Source: DTU064 sp045588245 (GTDB taxonomy: Bacteria; Bacillota; Clostridia; Oscillospirales; CAG-272). From it: a DNA stretch of 53,173 bases. This document shows, piece by piece, positions 8,028-15,513 of this stretch (position 1 is its first letter; every line of letters begins with the position of its first letter). The position numbers and the translations under genes are program-made. The DNA is taken from contig JAZNDW010000025.1 of NCBI GenBank assembly GCA_045588245.1, positions 1 through 53,173 of the forward strand, read 5' to 3'. A model generated the notes under the pieces. The model worked only from the letters and a program-made list of their open reading frames with translations, was not told the DNA's origin and made no database searches.

Positions 8028-8058
8028 GTTCATCAACAACGATCCTGAAAGGCGCAAA

Positions 8059-8511
8059 ATGCGAGAAAAAGAATCTGTAATCTTAACGAATATGTGCATG
8101 GTTTATGACGGCGGAAAGACCGTCGTCATAAACCGCGTCAATAAAAATTGGTGTGGCATCGCATTTCCCGGCGGTCACGTTGAAAAAGGCGAATCCTTCA
8201 CCGACGCCGTCATCCGCGAGGTGTACGAGGAAACGGGACTCACTATTAAATCTCCCGTACTTTGCGGAATCTGCGATTGGCAGACCGACGACGGCGGAAG
8301 GTACATAATTATGCTTTATAAGACGAACAAGTTCTCGGGCGAGCTTACTTCCTCCGAGGAGGGTGAGGTCTTCCTGGCGGACATAGACGCGCTTACCTCA
8401 ATGCCGCTTGCAAACGATATGTACGCTTTGCTCCGAGTGTTTTTAGACGATGATTTGAGCGAGTTTTTCTATTACCGCGACGGCGGCGAATGGAAACATG
8501 AATTGAAATAA
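8059..8511 (+). CDS. Nudix hydrolase (MutT-like, 8-oxo-dGTP diphosphatase class)
   Basis: 150 residues. The Nudix box is complete at residues 39-61: GGHVEKGESFTDAVIREVYE followed by ETGL, with the REVYEE metal-binding core. The family hydrolyses nucleoside diphosphates linked to another group. The N-terminal NMCMVYDGGKTVVINR strand is of the kind seen in Firmicute 8-oxo-dGTP diphosphatases, so nucleotide-pool sanitation is the likeliest role, though exact substrate cannot be read. The start has GAAAGG before ATG 8059. It lies 73 nt after gpmI behind a hairpin lacking a T-tract and may be partly co-transcribed. It converges on the glycosyltransferase gene. Confidence 0.9.
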   Translation: MREKESVILTNMCMVYDGGKTVVINRVNKNWCGIAFPGGHVEKGESFTDAVIREVYEETGLTIKSPVLCGICDWQTDDGGRYIIMLYKTNKFSGELTSSEEGEVFLADIDALTSMPLANDMYALLRVFLDDDLSEFFYYRDGGEWKHELK

Positions 8512-8520
8512 CAAAAACAA

Positions 8521-8550
8521 AAAATCGGGACTTGTTCAGTCCCGGTTTTT
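8521..8550. terminator. Bidirectional terminator between Nudix and glycosyltransferase genes
   Basis: Stem CGGGACT (8526-8532) / AGTCCCG (8538-8544), flanked by A-run and T-run, so it can act in both directions. It overlaps the last codons of the leftward glycosyltransferase gene. Confidence 0.85.
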
Positions 8551-9273
8551 GTTTATGTTTTCTTTTTTCATTCTTGACTTGATGCGGTGTAGGTCGCGGA
8601 GCATTCGCGCCGTGTCTTTGACGATGTGTACCTTTGACTCGGCTTCGCGGTGATTGATGATCTTCGCAGGCAATTCCGAAACACGGTAGCCAAGCTTGTC
8701 CGCGTAAAGCAGCACCTCAATGTCGAAAGCAAAACGGTCCGTTTTGCATCGGCTGAATATATCGTGCGCGGCGTCACGGCGTAACGCCTTGAATCCGCAC
8801 TGCGAGTCGCTGTGGCGCAGTCCCGCCGCAACTTTCAGAATAAGAATGTACGTTTTCGACGCAAGCTTGCGGAAGAGAGTGTATCCCTCGTATCCGCTTT
8901 TATCGGCGTTGCGTGAGCCAATAAGGACGTCCGTTTCGGGATGATCGTCAAAGTGAGCGACAGCCTCGGCAATTTTATCGGTGCCGTATGCGTTGTCGCA
9001 GTCAGTGTAAAGGATCACGTCACCGACAGCACTCATGACCGCCGTTCTCACGGCGCAGCCCTTGCCGCGGTTTATTTCGTATCCGATGACCTTGACGTTC
9101 GGGTGAGCGATCCTTCTTACGATATCGGCGCAATCATCAGCCGATCCGTCGTCGCAAAAGACGATCTCGTAATCGGCTCCGACAATCTTGTTGAGCGCGG
9201 ACGTGTAGGTTTCCACCGCCTCACGTGCGATCTTTGATTCATTGTACATCGGTATACATAAAGATAACTTCAT
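8536..9273 (-). CDS. Family 2 glycosyltransferase, dolichyl/polyprenyl-phosphate sugar synthase-like
   Basis: 245 residues. The GT-A fold is clear: LCIPMYNE at the start, VFCDDGSADDCADIVRR, the EINRGKGCAVRTAV donor-site segment, and YTDCDNAYG (about 90-98) in place of the usual TDAD metal motif. GFKALRR and the LLYADKLGYRVSELP segment are typical of dolichyl-phosphate mannose/glucose synthases. Such enzymes load a sugar on a lipid-phosphate carrier at the inner membrane face for wall or glycoprotein glycosylation. No C-terminal membrane helix is present, so this is the soluble form. It is the last gene of the sortase-rlmA-glycosyltransferase operon, 21 nt after rlmA. The Cys in TDCD is a small departure from family consensus. 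Confidence 0.9.
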   Translation of the reverse strand: MKLSLCIPMYNESKIAREAVETYTSALNKIVGADYEIVFCDDGSADDCADIVRRIAHPNVKVIGYEINRGKGCAVRTAVMSAVGDVILYTDCDNAYGTDKIAEAVAHFDDHPETDVLIGSRNADKSGYEGYTLFRKLASKTYILILKVAAGLRHSDSQCGFKALRRDAAHDIFSRCKTDRFAFDIEVLLYADKLGYRVSELPAKIINHREAESKVHIVKDTARMLRDLHRIKSRMKKENINKNRD

Positions 9274-9294
9274 AAAGAAACTCCAACTATAAAA

Positions 9295-10143
9295 TTAAAG
9301 CGACAGCACCGTGAAGTCTACCTCCACCGTCACCGTCAGCTCGTCAAGCCTCGCGAGCGCTTCCGCGCCCGACCTCGGCGTTCGCCAAAAATACGGCGTC
9401 ATAGAATATAGCGCGTTTATATCCTCCTGTCCTATAACTTTTGTCTTATAGTACAGAGTTTTGCAAAAAGCATGATATAGACCGGTCCCTTCCGCACGTT
9501 CGCCATGCAAAACCGGCTCGTTATCACGCACGTTTCCGACACCGTACAGCACCTCTTTCAGTTCATACAGATGTCTTTTACCCGCAGAGCCGATAAGGAC
9601 CTTGCCGCCGTCCTTCAGTATCCTACAAAATTCGCCGTAATCACAAGGCGAGAAAAAGGAAAGTATCAGATCTACGCTTTTATCGGGGATAGGGGCATCC
9701 GTCAGCGAAGCTGTCGCGTATGCAGTTCTGTTTGCGACTCCGAGGCGTTTCGCCGCACGAGCCGCCGCGCCGCACGCGTGCTTGGACGCATCTATACCGA
9801 TAACGACCGAATCTCCGATCGCTTCGGCAAGGCCGTTTGTGTAATATCCCTCTCCGCAGCCCGCGTCAACTATGATGCTGTTGCACGGCAAATATTTTTT
9901 TGCCAGCTCAATTATTGTATCTCTGTTTGGCTGATAATACCCTGAGGAAAGAAAGCGTGTGCGTGCCGTCACCATTCCGTGATCGTCGCCGGAGTTTCTG
10001 TTTCTCATCTTACCGGGACGCAAAAGATTAACGTACCCCATCGAAGATATATCAAACACATGACCGTCTGAGCACCGCAAAGTGCGTTCGCTCGTAAAAA
10101 GCGTTTGTCCGCATATAGGGCACTTAAAAATACGGTCCGTCAT
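9295..10143 (-). CDS. rlmA: 23S rRNA (guanine-N1)-methyltransferase, RlmA family
   Basis: 282 residues. An N-terminal zinc site (CPIC at 8-11, then C...H at about 23 and 27) precedes a conserved NLL-PGKMRNRNSGDD linker and a class I SAM-binding domain with VDAGCGEGYYT. This is the RlmA layout: m1G at 23S position 745 (E. coli) or 748 (Gram-positive RlmA-II, which influences tylosin/telithromycin binding). The Gram-positive subtype is expected from the host but not proven. The start codon overlaps the sortase stop by ATGA, so translation is coupled. Facing it across the sortase gene is an RlmCD/RumA-type methyltransferase acting on neighbouring bases of the same rRNA. Confidence 0.93.
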   Translation of the reverse strand: MTDRIFKCPICGQTLFTSERTLRCSDGHVFDISSMGYVNLLRPGKMRNRNSGDDHGMVTARTRFLSSGYYQPNRDTIIELAKKYLPCNSIIVDAGCGEGYYTNGLAEAIGDSVVIGIDASKHACGAAARAAKRLGVANRTAYATASLTDAPIPDKSVDLILSFFSPCDYGEFCRILKDGGKVLIGSAGKRHLYELKEVLYGVGNVRDNEPVLHGERAEGTGLYHAFCKTLYYKTKVIGQEDINALYSMTPYFWRTPRSGAEALARLDELTVTVEVDFTVLSL

Positions 10144-11198
10144 TCGGTCACCTCTATGAGCTTGCCCTGCAGGCAGTATCTCATCGTTTTAATGCCGAGG
10201 TCCGTACATGTTGAGAGCGTGATGATACGGTCATTTTCGTCGAACGTCAGCTTTTTTGAGTACATGGAATGTGACTGCATCTCGTATGCAAAATCGACGA
10301 ATGCGGCACCGTTTGCAAAATACGTGCGGAAATACGGATAATCGTATGAAAGCACGGCAAGATTGAACGGCTCGAAAATATAACGTCCCGTTGACGTATA
10401 AACGTAGATATTATGTGTATTGAAAAATTCCTCGCTCTTGGAAAATTTCTTTACGATGTCGGCAAACATTTTTCCCGTAGAGCTGTTGTGAGCGTAAAAA
10501 ACGGTATTATAATTGTCAAGAATATAATCCTTGAGTCTGTAGTCCGCAAAAACGGATCCGATCGAAAGAGGCTCGCCCGTAAAGGCGTGGTTAAGGTAAA
10601 AATCATTGTCTTCGCCGCGAACGACAGGATAGTCGATAACGGTGTCTTCAATCACGATATACGCATAAACGTCGGGGTAAACTCGCATCAGCGAAGCAAG
10701 CTTTGCTTTCATCAGCTCGACCTCTTCGTTATATTCTTCCTGTTCTATGACGATACCGCTGTCGGGCTGTGAAACACCCGCCACAAAAGCTTCGGACTGC
10801 TTCATCTGCGCCATAATCACAGCACCGCCGCTTTCGTTATCAAGGTTAATGGAAAGTGAATACTTATCCATAAGCTCCTCGTAATATTTGTCACCTGCGT
10901 TCTGCTCAACGAAAATCTGCACGAGCTCCACTGCAGAGTACATAAAAACGCACACCGCAAATATTAAAAGCAGTTTTTCAAAAATGAAGCTTATGATCTT
11001 CCCGAAGGTCAACGACTTTTGTTTTCTCGCGTCCCCCATTTCGTCAGCCGTGATGGAACTAACGGACTCGACAAATACTCCGCCGAGCGATGTGCCGTCA
11101 ATAAGTACGTCAACGGGAGCCTTACGCATCGTATCGGATGCGGAAGTGTCTTTACTTTTTGCGGAAATATTGTTGCTGTTGTCTATGATATTATCCAT
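10140..11198 (-). CDS. srtB: Class B sortase
   Basis: 352 residues. A cytoplasmic N-terminal segment (about 1-75) precedes one membrane helix (about 78-100) and an extracellular sortase domain. The catalytic triad is visible: His237 in FYAHNS, Cys331 in LSTCT and Arg340 in MRYCL. The NTVFYAHN and class B style insertion before the Cys place it in class B. It joins sorting-signal proteins to cell wall or to pilus subunits. Two possible clients in the window end in SPQTG (15514-18000) and APQTG (50860-51813). ATG 11198 is chosen because AGGAGG lies just upstream; a longer reading to 11261 has no site. It is first gene of the operon with rlmA and the glycosyltransferase. Confidence 0.93.
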   Translation of the reverse strand: MDNIIDNSNNISAKSKDTSASDTMRKAPVDVLIDGTSLGGVFVESVSSITADEMGDARKQKSLTFGKIISFIFEKLLLIFAVCVFMYSAVELVQIFVEQNAGDKYYEELMDKYSLSINLDNESGGAVIMAQMKQSEAFVAGVSQPDSGIVIEQEEYNEEVELMKAKLASLMRVYPDVYAYIVIEDTVIDYPVVRGEDNDFYLNHAFTGEPLSIGSVFADYRLKDYILDNYNTVFYAHNSSTGKMFADIVKKFSKSEEFFNTHNIYVYTSTGRYIFEPFNLAVLSYDYPYFRTYFANGAAFVDFAYEMQSHSMYSKKLTFDENDRIITLSTCTDLGIKTMRYCLQGKLIEVTE

Positions 11199-11214
11199 TG
11201 TTCCTCCTCTCTGC

Positions 11215-11244
11215 TTGACACATAGGCTAAGCTTATTATATAAT
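11215..11244 (+). promoter_or_regulatory. Promoter of the rlmCD-nrnA-surE operon
   Basis: Consensus TTGACA (11215-11220), 18-nt spacer, TATAAT (11239-11244), directed rightward toward ATG 11373. It faces the leftward sortase promoter at 11288-11316. Confidence 0.75.
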
Positions 11245-11287
11245 ATTATGATAAATCGCACAGTACAACATATACCGATACGTGTTA

Positions 11288-11316
11288 ATTATATAACCGT
11301 AACGTTGTTTTTGCAA
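11288..11316 (-). promoter_or_regulatory. Probable sortase operon promoter
   Basis: On the - strand TTGCAA (11316-11311), 17-nt spacer, TATAAT (11293-11288). It would give a leader of about 80 nt before srtB and point toward the rightward promoter. Confidence 0.5.
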
Positions 11317-11372
11317 CATTGACGCGCAATATTCAATATTTTTTTACATTCGCACAAAAAATGGAGGTTGGC

Positions 11373-12716
11373 ATGGAAAATAACGTAATTAAGAATATAA
11401 CTGTCAGTTCCATGACAAATCTTGGCGCGGGAGTTGGCAAAGACACGGATGGCACCACCCTTTTCATCAACGGTGCCGCACGCGGCGACGTGTGTGACTG
11501 CGAAGTGATAAAAAGCCATAAATCGTATAAAATATGTAAGCTCAATAAGCTCATATCGCCGTCGGACGAAAGGATCAAGCCCGATTGCGACTCATACTCC
11601 GACGGTTGCGGCGGATGTGCATTCCGTCACGTCGGATACGAGCACGAGCTCAGAGCCAAACATGAATACGTCACCTCCCTGTTTAGACGCGCAGGGCTCG
11701 GTACAGCACCCGATCCGATAAGAACGGCAGGCGGGCACGCCGCACGAACAAAGGTGACCGTCCCCGTTTCATCAGACGGCGAAATAGGCTACTACCGCGA
11801 AGGTACGCACAAGATCATGCCGTGCCGCACCTGCCGACTTCACGATGAGCTTACGAACGCGATTCTGTCATCATCCGCAGACATGATCGCTTCCGCAACC
11901 GTATACGGGATGCATCACATCACCGTCCGGCGCGGCAGCGGCGGCGTGATGGTGATCTACATTTCCGACGACGAACGCGACGTTGATTTCTCGCGTACTG
12001 CCACAAAATTGCTCCGGCAAAAATATACCGATATCACAAGCGTTTATTTTTGCTTGCGTGAAAACGACGCTACGTTGGGCAAATACGTTTTCATAGCAGG
12101 CGACAAGCGCATTTCCGACAGATTGACGGGCTGTGATTTTCTGATCTCTCCCGGCGCTTTTTATCAGGTCAATCACGATGCCGCCGAGATACTTTACACA
12201 CTCGCCGCCGAATATGCCGACATCCGTGACGGCGAAACTCTTGCCGATCTATATTGCGGAACTGGCACAATAGGCATCTCCGTCATCAAAAATTCCGCCG
12301 CAAACGCGCGTTTGTTCGGCATTGAGATCGTTCCGTCCGCCGTTGAGGATGCGCGCCTGAACGCAAAAAACAACGGTGTGACAGCCGCTTTTGTGTGCGC
12401 TGACGCCGCCACGTACGATTCGGGCGCAGATTGCGTCATCGTCGATCCGCCACGTGCGGGATGTGACAAGCGCTTGATAGCGCATCTACTGACAACGTTG
12501 CCGCCGCGCATCGTTTACATATCATGCGATCCTGCAACGCTCGTGCGCGACCTGCGTCTGCTACAGGAGAAGTATGATATTAAAAAAGCAACGCCCGTAG
12601 ATATGTTCCCGAGGACAGGGCACGTGGAGTGTGTGGTGTGTCTGTCAAAAAAAACAATAATATCGCATGGACAGCCATCGGCCGTCCGAAACAAGAAATG
12701 TCAAGCAGAAGAATAA
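11373..12716 (+). CDS. 23S rRNA (uracil-5-)-methyltransferase, RlmCD/RumA family
   Basis: 447 residues. The N-terminal TRAM RNA-binding domain is followed by an iron-sulfur cysteine cluster (CDSYSDGCGGC, about 70-80), and a SAM methyltransferase domain with DLYCGTGTIG, VIVDPPRAGC and catalytic Cys in YISCDPATLVRD. The enzyme makes 5-methyluridine in 23S rRNA; Firmicute RlmCD modifies U747 and U1939. ATG 11373 is chosen over an earlier in-frame start because TGGAGG lies 5 nt upstream. It leads a rightward operon with two DHH phosphoesterases and surE, with a 93-nt gap to the first of them. Its divergent neighbour encodes RlmA, which acts next to U747. Confidence 0.93.
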   Translation: MENNVIKNITVSSMTNLGAGVGKDTDGTTLFINGAARGDVCDCEVIKSHKSYKICKLNKLISPSDERIKPDCDSYSDGCGGCAFRHVGYEHELRAKHEYVTSLFRRAGLGTAPDPIRTAGGHAARTKVTVPVSSDGEIGYYREGTHKIMPCRTCRLHDELTNAILSSSADMIASATVYGMHHITVRRGSGGVMVIYISDDERDVDFSRTATKLLRQKYTDITSVYFCLRENDATLGKYVFIAGDKRISDRLTGCDFLISPGAFYQVNHDAAEILYTLAAEYADIRDGETLADLYCGTGTIGISVIKNSAANARLFGIEIVPSAVEDARLNAKNNGVTAAFVCADAATYDSGADCVIVDPPRAGCDKRLIAHLLTTLPPRIVYISCDPATLVRDLRLLQEKYDIKKATPVDMFPRTGHVECVVCLSKKTIISHGQPSAVRNKKCQAEE

Positions 12717-12809
12717 CGAACAAAATCCGCGAGCGTGTTATCAGGATGATAAACGTCGCAACAGCGCCGCTTTCGGGACAACATCAAATATCAAAAATGA
12801 GGTTTTACA

Positions 12810-13751
12810 ATGTTTGAGCAAATTTTAGAAAAGATCAAAAAATACGACACCGTCATCATTCACCGACACAGCAAGCCCGATGGCGACGCTGTCGGATCGC
12901 AGATCGGATTAAAGCACATAATCCGCGAAAATTTCCCCGAAAAGACCGTATATGCCGTCGGCGACGGTGCGGGATATCTGTCCTTCATGGAGGATTCGAC
13001 CACTGACACCGTTGACGACAGAGTTTACGAAAACGCTCTCGCCATCATTCTCGATTGCGGATCGCCCCATCTTGTCAGCGATACCAGATACAAGCTCGCC
13101 GCCGCTACAGCCCGCATCGATCACCATATATTCACCGAAAAATTCACCGATACAGAGGTGATAGAAACAAGCTTTGAAAGCTGTTGCGGCATGATTGCGG
13201 AATTTGCGCGCGAGAGTGCTTTGCGCTTGAGCGTCATCGCAGCAAGATCACTTTTCACGGGGCTTGTTACCGATTCCGGACGCTTCCGCTACGACTGTAC
13301 GAATGAACGCTCATTCCGTATTGCAGAATATCTTTACAGCTGTGGAATCAACGCAAACAGCATTTACCGAAATCTTTACTCAGACACATACGAAAACAAA
13401 AAGATAAAAGCACAGTTTACATTAAAAATAAAGTTCACAAAAAATAACGTTGCTTACATATACACAACGAAAGATGAGCTTTCGGAGCTTGGCATTGACA
13501 CGTTCACCGTGTCTCGCGGCATGGTCGGTACGATGGCGGAGATCAAAGGCGTCGGCATCTGGGTCAATTTCACCGAAACAGACAGCGGCGTTTTGTGTGA
13601 GTTGCGCTCTGCAGATCTTAACATAAATCCCATCGCCGTTAAGTATGGCGGCGGCGGACACGCAAAAGCGAGCGGTGCCACCGTCCCTGACAGAAACACC
13701 GCTATGGCAATGCTTAATGATCTTGACAACATGATCGGAGAAAACATATGA
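12810..13751 (+). CDS. nrnA: DHH-family oligoribonuclease/pAp phosphatase, NrnA-like (first copy)
   Basis: 313 residues. DHH/DHHA1 phosphoesterase: HRHSKPDGDAVGS (metal ligands), LDCGS, the name-giving DHH in RIDHHIF, TGLVTDSGRFRY and the C-terminal DHHA1 GGGGHAKASGAT. NrnA proteins degrade 2-5-nt RNAs to nucleoside monophosphates and dephosphorylate pAp. All expected metal-binding residues appear present. An ATG with ATGAGG upstream is used. Its stop overlaps the start of a second DHH gene by ATGA. Confidence 0.92.
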   Translation: MFEQILEKIKKYDTVIIHRHSKPDGDAVGSQIGLKHIIRENFPEKTVYAVGDGAGYLSFMEDSTTDTVDDRVYENALAIILDCGSPHLVSDTRYKLAAATARIDHHIFTEKFTDTEVIETSFESCCGMIAEFARESALRLSVIAARSLFTGLVTDSGRFRYDCTNERSFRIAEYLYSCGINANSIYRNLYSDTYENKKIKAQFTLKIKFTKNNVAYIYTTKDELSELGIDTFTVSRGMVGTMAEIKGVGIWVNFTETDSGVLCELRSADLNINPIAVKYGGGGHAKASGATVPDRNTAMAMLNDLDNMIGENI

Positions 13752-14734
13752 ACAGCGTAATAAAAGAGAGAATCCTAACCGAAATCAAAAACAGCGACCG
13801 CATCATGCTCTTCCGTCACATAAGAAATGACGGCGACTGCGTTGGCGCGACGAAGGGGTTGAAAGCTATCATCAAGGCAACGTGGCCCGAAAAGGAAGTT
13901 TACATCATCGACGCTGACTGTGCCGATTATCTTAAATTCCTCGGTCCCGACGACGAGCCTGTGGCAGACGAGATCTACACTAACGCGCTCGCCGTCGTGC
14001 TTGACACAGCAACCTCTGACCGTATTTCAAATCAAAAATACTCGCTCTGTAAAAAGATCATAAAGATCGACCATCATATTCCCGTTGAAAATTACGGAGA
14101 TCTATGTTGGGTTGAGGAGGAACGCACATCGTGTTGTGAGATGATCGTGAACTTTTATGAAACGTTTTGCAATGAGCTCACACTCAACGCGGAAGCAGCA
14201 AAGTATTTATACACGGGAATGGTAACGGATTCGGGTCGATTCAGGTTCCGCGGAGTAAGCGGAGATACGCTGCGTCACGCCGCAACACTGCTTGACGTTG
14301 GCATCGACACAGAAACGCTTTACGCAAATCTTTATTTGGAAGACTTTAATGAACTGCAGTTCCGCGCCGACATCAGCCGTAACATCAAAATGACCGAAAA
14401 CGGAGTGCTTTATCTGTACCTTGATCAAAAAATACAGGAAAAGTATCAGCTCACGCGTGATCAGGCGAGCGCCTGTATCAGTCTGCTCGATTCGGTACGC
14501 GGTTCGATCTGTTGGCTTGCGTTTATCGAAAACGGTGACGAGTCGGGCACTATCCGAGTACGCTTACGCTCACGCTTCGTTCACATAAACACGCTCGCCG
14601 AAAAATACCGCGGCGGCGGTCATGCTTGCGCTAGCGGTGCTACCGTATATAACGCAGAGGAGGTAGCGGCGCTCATCTCTGACGCGGACGCACTCGTAAA
14701 AGAATACAAAGAAACACACGAGGGCTGGCTATGA
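13748..14734 (+). CDS. DHH-family phosphoesterase, NrnA-like (second copy)
   Basis: 328 residues, a diverged tandem paralogue of the preceding gene. Motifs align one to one: FRHIRNDGDCVGAT, VLDTA, KIDHHIPVENYGD, GMVTDSGRFRF and RGGGHACASGAT. The first motif lacks the HxKPDGD proline but keeps His and both Asp, so activity is likely retained. The two copies differ strongly in the middle, consistent with old duplication and a division of labour (for example nanoRNA versus pAp or cyclic dinucleotide products). Start and stop both overlap neighbours by ATGA (13748 and 14731), which argues for tight translational coupling of nrnA, this gene and surE. Confidence 0.9.
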   Translation: MNSVIKERILTEIKNSDRIMLFRHIRNDGDCVGATKGLKAIIKATWPEKEVYIIDADCADYLKFLGPDDEPVADEIYTNALAVVLDTATSDRISNQKYSLCKKIIKIDHHIPVENYGDLCWVEEERTSCCEMIVNFYETFCNELTLNAEAAKYLYTGMVTDSGRFRFRGVSGDTLRHAATLLDVGIDTETLYANLYLEDFNELQFRADISRNIKMTENGVLYLYLDQKIQEKYQLTRDQASACISLLDSVRGSICWLAFIENGDESGTIRVRLRSRFVHINTLAEKYRGGGHACASGATVYNAEEVAALISDADALVKEYKETHEGWL

Positions 14735-15456
14735 GAATTCTCATCACTAACGATGACGGCGTTGGCGCAAGTCAGCTTGTGCCGCTTATACGTCTGTGCC
14801 GCCGGATCGGCGAAGTAACAGCAGTCGTGCCGAAATATCAGCAAAGCGGAAAAAGCCACGGAATCGAGTTGCACCGTCCTTTTGAGGTAAAAGAAGTTTC
14901 GCTCGCGTCGGACGTTTCCGTTACTACGGTAGATTCCACGCCTGCAGACTGTGTGCGCTTTGCAGTGCTTGGTCAAAAGAAGCAATTTGATCTTGTAATC
15001 TCGGGAATAAATATTGGGCTTAACATCGGCTCTGACATCATGTATTCCGGAACAGTAGGTGCCGCTTTTGAGGCGGCTTCCCTCGGCATCAACACGCTTG
15101 CGATTTCCACCTCTCCGGATTACTACGAATACGCTATCGAGCATTTGCCGAGAGTATTCAGCTTTGCCGAAGACTTTGATTTGTTTTCACATTGCAGCAT
15201 ATATAACGTCAACATTCCAAAAGACGCAAAGGATATACTGTTTACACGTCAGGGCGGACCGTATTATTCCGATGATTTTATTTATGCGGGCAATGATATG
15301 TACAGTCCTCGCGGAAAATGCGTCTATGAGAGCCGGAACGATCTTTCGTATGACACCGATGCCGTTATGAACGGATACATTTCCGTCATGCCGCTCACAT
15401 GCAACAGAACTGACATGGACACATACAGGATCATTCTATCGCAGCGCAATAAATAA
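14731..15456 (+). CDS. surE: 5'/3'-nucleotidase SurE
   Basis: 241 residues. SurE signature residues are in place: NDDG at 7-10 (Asp8 and Asp9), Ser39 in QQSGKSHG, STPADCV, and the SGINIG-NIGSDIMYSGTVGA loop. The enzyme dephosphorylates nucleoside 5'- and 3'-monophosphates and can shorten polyphosphate. Being coupled by ATGA to two NrnA-type genes suggests a route oligoribonucleotide to NMP to nucleoside. The C-terminus is complete and followed by a terminator at 15460. Confidence 0.95.
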   Translation: MRILITNDDGVGASQLVPLIRLCRRIGEVTAVVPKYQQSGKSHGIELHRPFEVKEVSLASDVSVTTVDSTPADCVRFAVLGQKKQFDLVISGINIGLNIGSDIMYSGTVGAAFEAASLGINTLAISTSPDYYEYAIEHLPRVFSFAEDFDLFSHCSIYNVNIPKDAKDILFTRQGGPYYSDDFIYAGNDMYSPRGKCVYESRNDLSYDTDAVMNGYISVMPLTCNRTDMDTYRIILSQRNK

Positions 15457-15459
15457 AAA

Positions 15460-15492
15460 AACAGGAACGGCTAATGCCGTTCCTGTTTTTTG
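15460..15492. terminator. Bidirectional terminator between surE and the OB-fold surface protein
   Basis: A 12-bp perfect stem AACAGGAACGGC (15460-15471) / GCCGTTCCTGTT (15476-15487), loop TAAT, flanked by A6 on the left and T-run on the right. It serves both convergent operons. Confidence 0.92.
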
Positions 15493-15513
15493 TTTTTGTC
15501 ATGTATTGAACAA

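Noticed and set aside
12629..12817. 62-codon + strand frame between rlmCD and nrnA
   Set aside because: Overlaps the 3' end of the methyltransferase gene and the nrnA start; no independent ribosome binding site or recognisable sequence.
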